Shown here: one piece after another, positions 1-9,175 of the stretch
Numbering within the stretch: the stretch's first letter is position 1
Layout of the letters: the number at the start of each line of letters is the position of its first letter
Assembly: GCA_937864225.1 (NCBI GenBank)
Contig: CALMJK010000002.1
Span: 7,501 to 67,915 of the forward strand
DNA length: 60,415 nt
Source of the DNA: an uncultured bacterium
GTDB lineage: Bacteria; Krumholzibacteriota; Krumholzibacteriia; LZORAL124-64-63
Direction: 5' to 3'
Translations under genes and position numbers: made by a program
Notes under the pieces: model-generated
The model's database searches: none
Told to the model about the DNA's origin: nothing
What the model saw: only the letters and a program-made list of their open reading frames with translations

Positions 1-2
1 GC

Positions 3-1037
3 GGCCGCTCCTTCCGCGAAAGCAAGTGGAACCGCGCGACCCAGGCGCGCCGCCAGACCGGATCGGTCATCAAGCCGTTGGTCTACGTGGCGGCGATCCG
101 GCGCGGCTACACGCCGGCCTCCCTGCTGATGGACACGCCGGTCGTCATCGACACGGGCGCGGGACTGTGGCGCCCGCGATCCTACACGGGGAAGTTCCTG
201 GGACCGGTCACGCTGCGATATGCCCTGTCACACTCCCTCAACATGCCGACCGTGAAATTCTATCTCGACTTCGGCGTGCAGCCACTGTTGGACGCGGCTC
301 GCGACCTGGGCGTCGAGAGCCAATTGCCGGCGGTGCCGGCCGCGTTCCTGGGCGCGGGCGAGATGACGCTCGCGGAGATCGTCGCGGCCTTCGCGCCCAT
401 GGGCAACGACGGCATCTACGCCAAACCGTACTTGATCCAGCGCGTGGAGACCTCGCAGGGCGAAGTGCTCGAGGAGGCGACCATTCAGCAGCGGGAGGCG
501 CTCGACCCGGCCGTGGCTTACGTGATGGCGAATCTCCTGGAGAGCACGCTGAGGGAGGGAACGGGAGCGCGCGCGGGTCATTACGGCTTCCACGGCACGG
601 GGGCGGGCAAGACCGGCACCACGAACGACTACACCGACGCCTGGTTCGTGGGCTTCACGCCGCGGCTGTGCGCGGGGGTCTGGGTGGGGTTCGACGAGAA
701 GATCCCGATGGGCCGCAACAAGACCGGCGGCGTCATGGCCTTGCCCGTCTGGGCCGAGTTCATGGGCCGCATCGCCGCCGAGTCGCCGGACGAGCCGTTC
801 CCGCGCCCCGCGGGGGTCAACGAGCAGCCGATCTGCCTGCGCACCGGCCGGCTGGCCACCTCGCGCTGCGACTCCGTGCGCACGGAAGTCTTCATCGACG
901 GCACGGAGCCAAGGCAACTGTGCGATCGCCACGCGGGGCGCCCGCTGCATCGCGAGGATGTGCGCCCAGCGGACCTGCCCACCGAAATCCGCGATTCAGA
1001 GCAGGCGGAAGAAGACATCCCAACAGACCAGCGCTAG
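3..1037 (+). CDS. Penicillin-binding protein 1A family, transpeptidase part (5' partial)
   Basis: This is the C-terminal part of a class A penicillin-binding protein; the gene runs in from before the window, so the glycosyltransferase domain is not visible. The first readable codons give an NRATQARRQTG stretch leading into SVIK, which is the catalytic SxxK tetrad. An SLN triad follows in SHSLNMPTVK, and the KTGTT box lies in GAGKTGTTNDYTDAW. All three transpeptidase motifs are therefore present in the usual order. The enzyme would cross-link peptidoglycan in the periplasm. The gene ends with TAG, 9 bp from the convergent deoA stop, and no terminator is visible between them. The last 60 or so residues are a hydrophilic tail of no recognised domain. 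Confidence 0.9.
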   Translation, partial: GRSFRESKWNRATQARRQTGSVIKPLVYVAAIRRGYTPASLLMDTPVVIDTGAGLWRPRSYTGKFLGPVTLRYALSHSLNMPTVKFYLDFGVQPLLDAARDLGVESQLPAVPAAFLGAGEMTLAEIVAAFAPMGNDGIYAKPYLIQRVETSQGEVLEEATIQQREALDPAVAYVMANLLESTLREGTGARAGHYGFHGTGAGKTGTTNDYTDAWFVGFTPRLCAGVWVGFDEKIPMGRNKTGGVMALPVWAEFMGRIAAESPDEPFPRPAGVNEQPICLRTGRLATSRCDSVRTEVFIDGTEPRQLCDRHAGRPLHREDVRPADLPTEIRDSEQAEEDIPTDQR

Positions 1038-1046
1038 ACGTGTTCT

Positions 1047-2387
1047 TCAAGCCGCCGGTGAGGTCAGGCGCTCCAGCACGAGCGGCGGAGGGTCGACCCG
1101 TTCCTGCGCGATCGTCACGGCCCCGGCGATGCGGTGGGCCGCGGCCCGGGCCGCCGGCCCGCCACCGCCCAGAATGGTCGCCAGGGGCTGGTCCTTGTCC
1201 ACTCGCTGGCCAATCCGGGCGTGGAACAGGATGCCCGTGGTCAGGTCGAGCGAATCTTCGACGCTGCGCCGCGCCGCGCCCAGATCGCCCAAGGACAAGC
1301 CCACCTCGCGGCAGTCGACGGCCTCGATCCAACCCGCCCTAGCCGCGGTCGCCTCGCCGGCCGGCGGCGCCACGACCAATCCGAAGTCCTCGCGGTCCGG
1401 GGCCAGCCTGCCGCCCTGCGCCGATACCCAGCGCAGCATGCGTTCGAAGGCCAGGCCCTCGTCCCAGGCCCGGCGAACGCGCGCCAGCGCCGCCGCGCGG
1501 CCTGGTTCCAGTCGCGCCAGCAGCAGCATTTCCGCCGTGAGTTCCTCGGTCAGAGCCACCAGGTCCGCGGGCGCCCGCGCGCGCCCCGCCGGCCGCAGGG
1601 CCGAAAAAGCCTCGATGACTTCCGACGCGTGGCCGATCGCGGTCCCCAGCGGTTGCGACATGTCGGAGAAGACCACCGACGTCCGCCGCCCCCACCGCGC
1701 CGCCGTGGCCATCAGAGCCGCCGCGAGCGCGCGCCCCGAGGCGAGGTCGGGCATGAAGGCCCCCGAGCCGATCTTGAGATCGATCACGATCGAGGCCGGT
1801 CCCGCCGCCAGCTTCTTGCTCAGGATCGACGCCGTGATGAGCGGCACGCAATCGACCGTGCCGGTCACGTCGCGCAGGGCATAGATGCGCCCGTCCGCCG
1901 GCGCGATGGTCGGCCCCTGCCCGATGACCGCGCAGCCGACCTCCGCCACGACGCGCAGAAACTCGTCGTTCGTCAGATCGGTGCGGTAGCCCGGGATCGC
2001 CGCGAGCTTGTCCAGGGTGCCGCCGGTGTGCCCCAGACCTCGCCCCGAAAGCATCGGCACGGCCAGGCCGCAGGCCGCGGCCAACGGCGCCAGCAGCAGG
2101 CTCACCTTGTCGCCCACGCCGCCCGTGCTGTGTTTGTCGGCGGTCGGACAGGACAGGCAGCTCAGGTCGAGTTGCGAACCCGACGCCAGCATCGCGTCCG
2201 TGAGCGCGACGGTCTCGGCCGGATTCAGCCCGCGGAACCACACCGCCATCAGCCAAGCCGACATCTGGTACGCCGGCACCTGACCGGCGGTGAATCCCGC
2301 CACCAGCGCGGCGATCTCGTCGGCGGTCAGCTCCCGCCCGCGCTTCTTGCGCTCGATGATGCCCAGCACGTCGGGTGCCGCGCTCAT
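1047..2387 (-). CDS. deoA: Thymidine / pyrimidine-nucleoside phosphorylase
   Basis: The 446-residue protein phosphorolyses thymidine (or pyrimidine nucleosides generally) to free base and (deoxy)ribose-1-phosphate. The family signature [11 protein letters not shown] is at residues 114-124, and the phosphate-binding KHSTGG is at 85-90. Length matches DeoA/Pdp proteins (about 430-440). It is the last gene of the deoB-cdd-deoC-deoA operon; its ATG overlaps the deoC stop by 4 bp (ATGA), implying coupled translation. The sugar phosphate made here feeds DeoB and then DeoC. Sequence inspection cannot settle thymidine-only versus broader pyrimidine specificity. Confidence 0.95.
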   Translation of the reverse strand: MSAAPDVLGIIERKKRGRELTADEIAALVAGFTAGQVPAYQMSAWLMAVWFRGLNPAETVALTDAMLASGSQLDLSCLSCPTADKHSTGGVGDKVSLLLAPLAAACGLAVPMLSGRGLGHTGGTLDKLAAIPGYRTDLTNDEFLRVVAEVGCAVIGQGPTIAPADGRIYALRDVTGTVDCVPLITASILSKKLAAGPASIVIDLKIGSGAFMPDLASGRALAAALMATAARWGRRTSVVFSDMSQPLGTAIGHASEVIEAFSALRPAGRARAPADLVALTEELTAEMLLLARLEPGRAAALARVRRAWDEGLAFERMLRWVSAQGGRLAPDREDFGLVVAPPAGEATAARAGWIEAVDCREVGLSLGDLGAARRSVEDSLDLTTGILFHARIGQRVDKDQPLATILGGGGPAARAAAHRIAGAVTIAQERVDPPPLVLERLTSPAA

Positions 2388-3283
2388 TCGCGGTCCCCTT
2401 TGCCCGACGTCTCCACCGCGCTCGCGACGATCTTCACGCCGGCACTCGCGCCGATGCGATTGGCGCCGGCGGCGATCATGGCCTCGGCCATGGTCCGGTC
2501 GCGGATGCCGCCGGCCGCCTTCACGCCCAACTCGGGCCCCACGACCCGTCGCATCAGGCGCACGTCCCTGGCGGTCGCCCCCCCGCGTGCGAAACCCGTC
2601 GAGGTCTTGACGTAGTCCGCGCCCGCGTCGCGACTCAGCACGCAGGCCGCCACTTTCTGCTCGTCCGCCAAGAGCGCCGCCTCAATGATGACCTTCAGGC
2701 ACGCCGCGCCGAGGGTTTCGCGGCGCACCGCCGCGATGTCCGCCCAGACCGCCCGGTAATCGCCGCCCTTGAGCGCGCCGACCGGGATCACCATGTCGAT
2801 CTCCGTGGCTCCCTGCTGCACGGCGCGCCGCGCCTCGAGCGCCTTGATCTCGGTCTCGTTGGCGCCGAGCGGAAAACCGACGACCGTGCAGACCGCGACG
2901 CCCGCGCCCTCCAGCAGCGAAGCGCAGAGCGAGACCCAGACCGGATTGACGCAGACGGCGGCGAAGTGGTGCTCGGCGGCCTCGGCACAAAGCTTCTCGA
3001 TCTCGGCGCGCGTCGCCTCCGGCTTGAGCAGGGTGTGGTCGATGAAGCCCGCGACGTCCGGCGGCGTGCGGCAGGCCTCCGGGCAGAAGCCCAGGCGCGC
3101 CGCGCCCAAGTCGATCCAGCCGCGCAGCAGACGCCCCTCGTCGGCGAGCAACCGATGCGCCGGCGCTGGACGGCCGCTCGCGTCCCCCCAGGCGCCCGCC
3201 TGCGCCTCCTCGGCGCGCAAGCCCGCCAGAACTCGCTGCAGCACCCGTTTCGTCAGGTCCTCGACCCACGCCGCGTCGCTCAT
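2384..3283 (-). CDS. deoC: Deoxyribose-phosphate aldolase
   Basis: DeoC cleaves 2-deoxyribose-5-phosphate to acetaldehyde and glyceraldehyde-3-phosphate through a Schiff base. The 299-residue protein has the Schiff-base lysine K226 in YVKTSTGF, the second lysine K197 in CLKVIIE, and the aspartate D163 in EIDMVIP. The TIM-barrel core starts near residue 78 ([10 protein letters not shown]), so about 75 residues are an N-terminal extension beyond the usual 220-residue enzyme. The ATG at 3283 was chosen because GAGGAGG stands 5 bp upstream; a longer reading frame exists but only overlaps cdd and deoB. The stop overlaps the deoA start and the start overlaps the cdd stop. Confidence 0.95.
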   Translation of the reverse strand: MSDAAWVEDLTKRVLQRVLAGLRAEEAQAGAWGDASGRPAPAHRLLADEGRLLRGWIDLGAARLGFCPEACRTPPDVAGFIDHTLLKPEATRAEIEKLCAEAAEHHFAAVCVNPVWVSLCASLLEGAGVAVCTVVGFPLGANETEIKALEARRAVQQGATEIDMVIPVGALKGGDYRAVWADIAAVRRETLGAACLKVIIEAALLADEQKVAACVLSRDAGADYVKTSTGFARGGATARDVRLMRRVVGPELGVKAAGGIRDRTMAEAMIAAGANRIGASAGVKIVASAVETSGKGDRE

Positions 3284-3714
3284 CGCGCCTCCTCGCCGCC
3301 CGACCCGTCCGCCCCGGCGAAGGACGTGAACGCCCGGGGCAGCAGCGCCTCCAGCGGCCATCGCTCCACGGCTCCGTCTCTGCCCACCATCACCACTTCC
3401 AGCGCCGGCGCGAACTCCAGCAGGACCTGGCGGCACGCGCCGCAGGGCGGAGTCGGCTGCGCCGCGTCGCTCGTGATGGCGATCGCCAGGAACTGGCGCT
3501 CCCCGGCGGCTATCGCCTGGCAGACCGCGGCGCGCTCGGCGCAGATCGCCAGGCCGAGACTCGCGTTCTCCACGTTCGTGCCGGCGTAGATCCGTCCGGA
3601 GACGCCCAGGAGCGCGGCCCCGACGCGGAATTTCGAGTACGGCGCATAGCTGAGCGCCTGCGTGGCGCGCGCGGCGGCGATCAATTCGGCATCGCGTTCC
3701 TGCACGTCCCTCAC
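3280..3714 (-). CDS. cdd: Cytidine deaminase
   Basis: This zinc hydrolase of 144 residues converts cytidine and deoxycytidine to uridine and deoxyuridine. The zinc site is complete: C58-A59-E60 with the catalytic glutamate, and C91/C94 in PPCGACRQ. The substrate loop TNVENAS is at 46-52. Start is the GTG at 3714, which overlaps the deoB stop as GTGA; the stop overlaps the deoC ATG as ATGA. This overlapping arrangement makes it an integral member of the nucleoside catabolism operon, supplying uridine or deoxyuridine to DeoA. Confidence 0.93.
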   Translation of the reverse strand: MRDVQERDAELIAAARATQALSYAPYSKFRVGAALLGVSGRIYAGTNVENASLGLAICAERAAVCQAIAAGERQFLAIAITSDAAQPTPPCGACRQVLLEFAPALEVVMVGRDGAVERWPLEALLPRAFTSFAGADGSGGEEAR

Positions 3715-4898
3715 CCCCGCGGCGCCGCCTGCAGTGGCGGCAGAAAACTCGTCCCGGCCGGCGGCGGGGCCACTCCCAGAAATTCCGCCAGCGTGGCGCC
3801 AACGTCGGCGAAGCTGTCGCGCGTGCCCAGCGATTCGCCGCCGACCCTCCCCCCCAGCAGCGCCAGCAAGGGCGCGTATTCGCGGGAGTGGTCGGTGCTC
3901 GGGGTCGTCGGATCGTTGCCATGGTCGGCGGTCAGGATGAGCAGGTCGTCCGCGCGCAGCTGCCCCAGGAAACCGCCCAGCCATGCGTCGAAGGCTGCCA
4001 GGTCGCGGGCCATGCCCGGCGGATCGTTGCGGTGCCCCCACAACGTGTCGAAATCCACCAGGTTGAGCAGGAAGAGGGCGGGGTTTACGCCCGCGGCCCG
4101 GTACGCTGCGGCCAGCTCCGCCTGCCCCTCGGCGTTCCCCTTCGCCTTGATCACGTGCGTGATGCCCTGCCCGGCGAACAGATCGGAGATCTTGCCGACC
4201 GCCGTCACCGCGACCCCCCGCTCGACCAGGGCGGGCAGCAACAGGCCCGGGGGCGGGACGAGGGAGAAATCGCGCCGGTTGGGGGTGCGCGCGTACGCGC
4301 CGGCGCCGCCCCGGAAGGGTCGCGCGATGACGCGGCTGACGTGATGCGGCGGCGCGAGGATCTCCCGCGCGGCCCGACACCAAGCGTAGAGCAGGGGAAG
4401 CGACACCCGTTCCTCGTGCGCGGCGATCTGGAAGACCGAGTCCGCGGAGGTGTAGACGATGGGGAAACCGGTCCGCACGTGCTCGTCGCCCAGGCGGGCG
4501 ATGATCTCCGTGCCCGAGGCGACGCAATTGCCCAACACGTCGCGCCCGATGGCGGCGCGGAAGGGATCCAGCACCTCGGGAGGGAACCCCTCGGGGTAGG
4601 TCGGGAACGGCACGCGGGTGACGACGCCCATCAATTCCCAGTGCCCGGCCGTGCTGTCCTTGCCGGCGGACAATTCTCGCAGACGACCCCAGGCCGCCGC
4701 GGGGCGCTCGGCCGGCGCGACGCCCAGGATGGCGTGCAGATTGCCCAAACCGAGCCGCTGCAACACCGGCAGGTCGAGCCCGCCCACCGCCTTGGCCGTA
4801 TTGCCGAGCGTGTCGCTCCCCTCGTCGCCGTAGAGCGCCGCGTCGGGCAATGCGCCGACACCGACGCCATCTAGCACGATCAGCACGGCGTTGGCCAC
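3711..4898 (-). CDS. deoB: Phosphopentomutase
   Basis: DeoB interconverts (deoxy)ribose-1-phosphate and (deoxy)ribose-5-phosphate, linking nucleoside phosphorolysis to DeoC. The protein has 395 residues, the family's usual length. It opens with the metal-binding [16 protein letters not shown] stretch and carries the alkaline-phosphatase-superfamily metal ligands in TADHGND and DHS. The start is GTG at 4898, supported by a strong GGAGGAGG five bases upstream. It is first in the operon, with a promoter-like sequence between it and the divergent rarA. Confidence 0.95.
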   Translation of the reverse strand: MANAVLIVLDGVGVGALPDAALYGDEGSDTLGNTAKAVGGLDLPVLQRLGLGNLHAILGVAPAERPAAAWGRLRELSAGKDSTAGHWELMGVVTRVPFPTYPEGFPPEVLDPFRAAIGRDVLGNCVASGTEIIARLGDEHVRTGFPIVYTSADSVFQIAAHEERVSLPLLYAWCRAAREILAPPHHVSRVIARPFRGGAGAYARTPNRRDFSLVPPPGLLLPALVERGVAVTAVGKISDLFAGQGITHVIKAKGNAEGQAELAAAYRAAGVNPALFLLNLVDFDTLWGHRNDPPGMARDLAAFDAWLGGFLGQLRADDLLILTADHGNDPTTPSTDHSREYAPLLALLGGRVGGESLGTRDSFADVGATLAEFLGVAPPPAGTSFLPPLQAAPRG

Positions 4899-4930
4899 GC
4901 TTCCTCCTCCGGCGTCCCGTCCGTTGCGAC

Positions 4931-4959
4931 ACCTTAGACAGTGCGTTGCGGCAAGTCAA
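4931..4959 (-). promoter_or_regulatory. Predicted promoter of the deo operon
   Basis: On the minus strand, TTGACT (4959-4954) is followed after 17 bp by TAAGGT (4936-4931). The -35 matches 5 of 6 consensus positions and the -10 only 3 of 6. Transcription would start near 4924, about 26 bases before the deoB GTG. No operator repeat for a DeoR-type regulator is obvious. Inferred from sequence alone. Confidence 0.4.
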
Positions 4960-4971
4960 CGCCGCGCGGGC

Positions 4972-4999
4972 TTGAGTCCCGCCGCACAACCATTAGTAT
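4972..4999 (+). promoter_or_regulatory. Predicted promoter of rarA, possibly giving a leaderless mRNA
   Basis: TTGAGT (4972-4977), a 16 bp spacer and TAGTAT (4994-4999) form a moderate sigma-70-like promoter. A start about 7 bases downstream of the -10 falls at or just before the ATG at 5007, and no Shine-Dalgarno sequence is visible there. A leaderless rarA transcript is therefore plausible. Confidence 0.35.
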
Positions 5000-5006
5000 G
5001 GACGGC

Positions 5007-6386
5007 ATGAGCGCCGATCTTTTTGGCCGAGACCCGCCGCCGCCGGCTCCCCGCGACTCCTCCGGCCCGCCGCCCGAATCGCCGCTGGCGGACCGATTGC
5101 GACCCCGTTCGCTCGCGGAGTTCGTCGGGCAGCCGGATCTGCTGGGTCCCGGCCGTCCGCTGCGCGGCCTGATCGAGCGCGACGCCGTCCCTTCCTTGAT
5201 CTTCTGGGGACCGCCGGGCTGCGGCAAGACGACGCTGGCCCGCCTCATCGCCGAGCGGAGCCGGGCGCGCTATCTCGAGTACAGCGCCGTCGCGGTCGGG
5301 GCCAAGGAGTTGAAAGAGGTCATGAGCGAGGCCGAGCGAGTACGCCACGCCCTCGGTCACCGCACGCTCATCTTCCTCGACGAAATCCACCGCTTCAACA
5401 AGGCGCAGCAGGACGCCCTGCTGCCGTGGGTCGAACGGGGCGACATCACGTTGATCGGCGCCACGACGGAGAATCCCTCTTTTGAAGTCAACGCGGCGCT
5501 GCTGTCGCGCATGCGGCTGTTCGTGCTCCGTCCCCTCGAGCCGGCGGAGCTCGGCGAGATCCTGCGGCGCGCGCTCGCGGACCCGCGGGGTCTGGCCGGA
5601 CGCGCCCCCGTCTTCACCGACGACGCCCTCGACCTGATCGGCAGGCTCAGCCAGGGCGACGCCCGCGGCGCCCTCAACCTGCTCGAGACGGCGGCCGCCG
5701 GCGGCGGCGACGCGCCCGCCGAGATCGACGGCGAGCGGCTCGCGGACCTCATCCGGCGGCGCGCCCTGCGACACGACAAATCGGGCGAAGAGCATTTCAA
5801 CCTGATCTCGGCTCTCCATAAATCGCTGCGCAACAGCGATCCGCAGGCCGGGCTGTACTGGCTGGCGCGCCTGCTGGAAGCGGGCGACGATCCGCTCTAC
5901 GTCGCCAGGCGCCTGGTCCGCTTCGCCAGCGAGGACGTCGGCCTGGCGGACCCGCAGGCCCTGCCCCAGGCGATCGCCGGCCGGGACGCGATGCAGTTCA
6001 TCGGCCGGCCAGAGGGGGACCTGGCGCTGGCGCAAGCGGTGGTCTATCTGGCGCTCGCCCCCAAGAGCAACGCGTTGTACCGTGGCTACGCCGCGGCGTC
6101 CCAGGAGGTGACGGCGGGGTCGAACCCGCCCGTTCCCCTGCAGCTGCGCAACGCGCCCACGCCCCTCATGAAGGGGCTTGGCTATGGGCGGGATTACGTG
6201 TACGCGCACGATGTGCCGGGCGGGACGGCGCGCATGGCGTGCCTGCCCGATGAACTCGCCGGCAAAGTTTTCTATGCTCCCACCCGCCGCGGCTTCGAGG
6301 CCGTCCTGGCGGAACGTCTCGAACGTCTGGCGGCCTGGCGACGGCGCGGATCCGGCGACGGCCCTCCAGGAACCGGAGGAGAATGA
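5007..6386 (+). CDS. rarA: Replication-associated recombination protein A (AAA+ ATPase)
   Basis: RarA/MgsA is a clamp-loader-like AAA+ ATPase that acts at stalled replication forks. The 459-residue protein has Walker A GPPGCGKTT at about 68-76 and Walker B LIFLDEIH at about 121-128, followed by the RarA-typical HRFNKAQQDALLP. The C-terminal half carries the family's tetramerisation and lid region. The ATG at 5007 (MSADLF) is preferred over an in-frame ATG at 4998, which lies inside the predicted -10. Its stop overlaps the beginning of pfkA, so the two are co-transcribed. Confidence 0.92.
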   Translation: MSADLFGRDPPPPAPRDSSGPPPESPLADRLRPRSLAEFVGQPDLLGPGRPLRGLIERDAVPSLIFWGPPGCGKTTLARLIAERSRARYLEYSAVAVGAKELKEVMSEAERVRHALGHRTLIFLDEIHRFNKAQQDALLPWVERGDITLIGATTENPSFEVNAALLSRMRLFVLRPLEPAELGEILRRALADPRGLAGRAPVFTDDALDLIGRLSQGDARGALNLLETAAAGGGDAPAEIDGERLADLIRRRALRHDKSGEEHFNLISALHKSLRNSDPQAGLYWLARLLEAGDDPLYVARRLVRFASEDVGLADPQALPQAIAGRDAMQFIGRPEGDLALAQAVVYLALAPKSNALYRGYAAASQEVTAGSNPPVPLQLRNAPTPLMKGLGYGRDYVYAHDVPGGTARMACLPDELAGKVFYAPTRRGFEAVLAERLERLAAWRRRGSGDGPPGTGGE

Positions 6387-7345
6387 TGAAGCGGATCGGG
6401 GTCATGAGCGGCGGGGGCGACGCGGCGGGCATGAACGCCGCGCTGCGCGCCGTCGTGCGCACGGCGTGGTCCAAGGGAGCCGAAGTGGTGGGCGTCAACC
6501 GCGGCTGGCTCGGCCTGAGCGAGGGCGACGCCGAGGTCCTGGGCAGCGGCGCCGTCAGCGGCATCATCGACCGGGGCGGCACCATCCTGCGCACGTTCCG
6601 CTACCCGGAGTTCCAGGAGGCGGCGGGACAGGAAAAGGTCCGGGCGCAGCTGCAGAAGCTGCGGTTGGAGGGGCTGGTGATCATCGGCGGCGACGGGAGC
6701 TTCCGCGGCGGCCATGTCCTCGACCACGAGCTGGGCCTGCCGGTGATCGGGGTGCCCGCGACGATCGACAACGACATCCCCGGCACCGATCATTCGATCG
6801 GCTTCGACACCGCGCTCAACATCGCCATCGACGCCGTGGACAAGATCCGCGACACCGCCACGAGCCACGGCCGCATCTTCGTGGTCGAGGTCATGGGGCG
6901 CTCCTGCGGGTTGCTCGCCATCCAGTGCGGGATCGGCTGCGGGGCCGAGGAAGTGCTCGTGCCGGAGATTCCCTACGATCTCGACGAGATCTGCCGCCGG
7001 ATCGAGAAGGGCTACAATCGCGGCAAGCGCCACGCCATCATGATCGTGGCGGAGGGCGCGGCTCGCGCCTCGTACATCACCTACGAGATGAAGAACCGCT
7101 TGCAGCGCCCGATCCGGATGATGGTGCTCGGCCACTTGCAGCGAGGCGGCTCGCCCTCGGCCTTCGACCGCATTCTCGCGACGCGACTCGGCAATTATGC
7201 GACCGAACAGCTGTTTGAAGGCGCGCGCGGCGTGATGGTCGGCCTCGTCGCGAACAAGTTCAAGACCGGCCCCCTGCGCAAGACGAGTTGCGCGCTGGAC
7301 AAGGTCGTGGCCCAGTACGCCGCGCTGCAGCGCCTGCTGGCCTAG
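6386..7345 (+). CDS. pfkA: 6-phosphofructokinase, ATP type
   Basis: This enzyme phosphorylates fructose-6-phosphate to fructose-1,6-bisphosphate in glycolysis. The protein has 319 residues, like bacterial PfkA. GGGDAAGMN opens the nucleotide site, GGDGS is at 101-105 and PATIDND at 124-130; the usual PPi-enzyme marks (GGDD, PKTIDND) are absent, which points to ATP. The sugar-binding segment LGHLQRGGSP is present. Two adjacent ATGs occur at 6383 and 6386; the second is chosen because GGAGGA at 6375-6380 is better spaced from it. The start overlaps the rarA stop. Confidence 0.93.
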   Translation: MKRIGVMSGGGDAAGMNAALRAVVRTAWSKGAEVVGVNRGWLGLSEGDAEVLGSGAVSGIIDRGGTILRTFRYPEFQEAAGQEKVRAQLQKLRLEGLVIIGGDGSFRGGHVLDHELGLPVIGVPATIDNDIPGTDHSIGFDTALNIAIDAVDKIRDTATSHGRIFVVEVMGRSCGLLAIQCGIGCGAEEVLVPEIPYDLDEICRRIEKGYNRGKRHAIMIVAEGAARASYITYEMKNRLQRPIRMMVLGHLQRGGSPSAFDRILATRLGNYATEQLFEGARGVMVGLVANKFKTGPLRKTSCALDKVVAQYAALQRLLA

Positions 7346-7366
7346 CGGCGGCGCCGGGCGAATGAA

Positions 7367-7400
7367 GAAGGGGCCCCGCGCCGTCGCGCCGGGCCCCTTC
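7367..7400. terminator. Bidirectional rho-independent terminator after pfkA
   Basis: A perfect 10 bp stem (GAAGGGGCCC at 7367-7376 pairing with 7391-7400) encloses a 14-base GC-rich loop that can itself pair. It sits between the convergent pfkA stop and the lipoprotein stop at 7420. The T-tract is short on both sides, so strength is uncertain, but placement fits a shared terminator. Confidence 0.7.
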
Positions 7401-7419
7401 CTAATCATCGTCGGCGATT

Positions 7420-8289
7420 CTAGTCGGCCACGCCCTTGACGGCGGTATTGGCGTACTTGAACCAGTTCACGTGCATTTTCCCGATGACGTGGCCGATGAT
7501 CGGGTGATCCGTCTTGCGGTCGGCGTAGTTCTCGACGACCTCGGACAGGCTGAACGAGCCGATCATCGGCTTGTTCTGCGCCCGCAGCAGTTCGAACATC
7601 CACTCGGCGCCTGGGGACAGTTCGACGATCTCGAGCGCGGCGTTGGGGAACACCGCGTACCAGGCGTAATCGCTGGGACCCGGATTCGCCTTCTGCGCCT
7701 CGGTCAGATCGTGCCGCGGCACCCTGACGAAGCGCTCGACGACCGACTGCACCCGAATGGGCTGGTCGCCCTCTTCCTTGGGCATGTAGTTCTTGGCGTC
7801 CTCGATCTTCTTCCAGTCGAGCTCCGGCAGCGGCGCGCCCGGCGTGCGGGCGTCGTCCTCGGACAGGGTGATCACCCGCGGCACGACATAGGCGAAGTTG
7901 GAGTCCAGCATGGACACCTCGGGGCCGCGCTTGATCCGCCGCAGCTTAAGGTGCGACGTCGGCGTGAATAATTTCTGCACGCCCAGACGCGCGCCCGCGT
8001 ACACGCGGTGGTTCTGCTCCAGATCCTTGCCGACGACGAATTCCAGGAGGTTGCCGTCGCGAACGATTCCGGTGTTCCCCTTGACGTACTCGAACTGCGG
8101 CGCGTCGATCTCGAATAGGAAGCCCTTGCTGAGCGTGTCGCCGCGCGTGATGGCCCGGAGGGAGGCATAGACGTATGGATCAATCTCCTTCTTCCCGCCG
8201 CAACCCGCGAGGCTCACGACGGTGAGGACCGCTAGTACGCCGAGCAGCAGCAATGGAACCCGGCTACGCAAGGACCGCTTGACGGACAT
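7420..8289 (-). CDS. Hypothetical lipoprotein
   Basis: The family is not recognised. The 289-residue protein begins with a basic n-region (VKRSLRSR) and a hydrophobic stretch ending in the lipobox LAGC, giving a lipid-modified Cys30 after Lgt/Lsp processing; lgt is encoded elsewhere in this window. The mature part begins GGKKEIDPYVYASLRA and looks like a soluble alpha/beta domain with no repeats or obvious catalytic motif. A longer reading frame upstream is rejected because GGGAGG lies before the ATG at 8289 and the signal peptide starts there. It has its own terminator and is separated by 171 bp from the next gene, so it is probably monocistronic. Confidence 0.75.
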   Translation of the reverse strand: MSVKRSLRSRVPLLLLGVLAVLTVVSLAGCGGKKEIDPYVYASLRAITRGDTLSKGFLFEIDAPQFEYVKGNTGIVRDGNLLEFVVGKDLEQNHRVYAGARLGVQKLFTPTSHLKLRRIKRGPEVSMLDSNFAYVVPRVITLSEDDARTPGAPLPELDWKKIEDAKNYMPKEEGDQPIRVQSVVERFVRVPRHDLTEAQKANPGPSDYAWYAVFPNAALEIVELSPGAEWMFELLRAQNKPMIGSFSLSEVVENYADRKTDHPIIGHVIGKMHVNWFKYANTAVKGVAD

Positions 8290-8436
8290 GGAAACGACCT
8301 CCCTTGGGGACAATTCTCGCCTCGCGGGCAGGGGGCAAGGCTGGCTTGCGCTTGGAACGGACGGGGAAAGCATCCCCGCTCGCCGCTGGAATCAACTCGT
8401 TTTTACGGCACACGGCAACAGTTAAAAAGTGGGCCG

Positions 8437-8460
8437 TCCCGCGCCAAAAAGCAAGCGGGA
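8437..8460 (-). terminator. Possible weak terminator behind the tnaA transcript
   Basis: A 6 bp stem (TCCCGC / GCGGGA) with a 12-base loop lies immediately after the stop of the gene ending at 8461. A T-run occurs only about 8 bases beyond the stem, so this is a weak candidate. The remaining intergenic bases up to 8290 hold an AT-rich patch where the lipoprotein promoter probably lies, but no convincing -35/-10 pair was found. Confidence 0.3.
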
Positions 8461-9141
8461 TCACGCGCCGAACCGTCCCGTCAGCCGCACGGCGGGCAAA
8501 CGCTTCAGCAAGTCCAGAAGACCTTCCTGCTCCACGTCCTCGCTCTCCCAGAGCGCGTGGAAAATCTGCCAGTGCTGGGGCAACAGCACGCCACCGGCGG
8601 AAAAGACGCGGAAAAAGCGCCGCCGCCGCTCCGCCAGCGAGAACCCGGGCAGCATCTGCCGCCGCAAGCGCCCGTCCAGCGTCACGGCCCAGGCTTCCTG
8701 GAATGCCTCCGCCAGCGCGCGAGGCACCCGCCGCGGATCCACGGTCCCGTCGCATAAGTCCCGCACCAGGAGAAACTGGTGGTAGAGGATCCGCTCGGCC
8801 TTGCGCAAGGAGAAGACCGCGGGCGCCCCCCCGCCGGCCGCCGGCGGTCGGGCCAACTCCCACGGCCGCAGCGACGGCGACGACGGGCCCATGGGGGCCC
8901 GATCCTGAAGGAACTGGTCCGGGTGGAAATACAGCGTCAACCGCGGCCGCTCGCCCTCCTCCGACCGGCGCGCGGGCGGGGCGGCGGTCAACCAGATCCG
9001 CTCGTCGGCCGCGATGTCGTCGAGGCAAAGGGTCAGACCGCCGAGCAGGCGCGCCAGTTGCAGCCGCTCCGCCGCCGCCGCCGAGAGCGACCGCAGCTGC
9101 GCCGCCAGGGGCTCGTCCTCAGGCAGCCAGACGATCTCCAT
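8461..9141 (-). CDS. Hypothetical protein downstream of tryptophanase
   Basis: This 226-residue protein is not recognised. It has no signal peptide or membrane segment and is rich in Arg and Leu. It begins EIVWLPEDEPLAAQLR, has a helical middle with ERILYHQFLLVRDL, and ends with LPAVRLTGRFGA. The ATG at 9141 is chosen because AGGACGAGG lies just upstream, and because the longer frame only reads into the tnaA end. It follows tnaA by 34 bp on the same strand, so the two probably form an operon. Context suggests a role tied to tryptophan or indole metabolism, but nothing in the sequence proves this. Confidence 0.65.
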   Translation of the reverse strand: MEIVWLPEDEPLAAQLRSLSAAAAERLQLARLLGGLTLCLDDIAADERIWLTAAPPARRSEEGERPRLTLYFHPDQFLQDRAPMGPSSPSLRPWELARPPAAGGGAPAVFSLRKAERILYHQFLLVRDLCDGTVDPRRVPRALAEAFQEAWAVTLDGRLRRQMLPGFSLAERRRRFFRVFSAGGVLLPQHWQIFHALWESEDVEQEGLLDLLKRLPAVRLTGRFGA

Positions 9142-9175
9142 AGCCTCGTCCTCTCCCGGCCGCGCGCGGGCGCAC

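Noticed and set aside
26..1342. Plus-strand 438-codon frame overlapping the PBP1A end and deoA
   Set aside because: Composition is Arg/Pro/Gly-dominated, and the overlapping PBP frame carries all three transpeptidase motifs.
6386..7345. PPi-dependent phosphofructokinase
   Set aside because: The nucleotide-site residues are GGDGS and PATIDND, not GGDD and PKTIDND.
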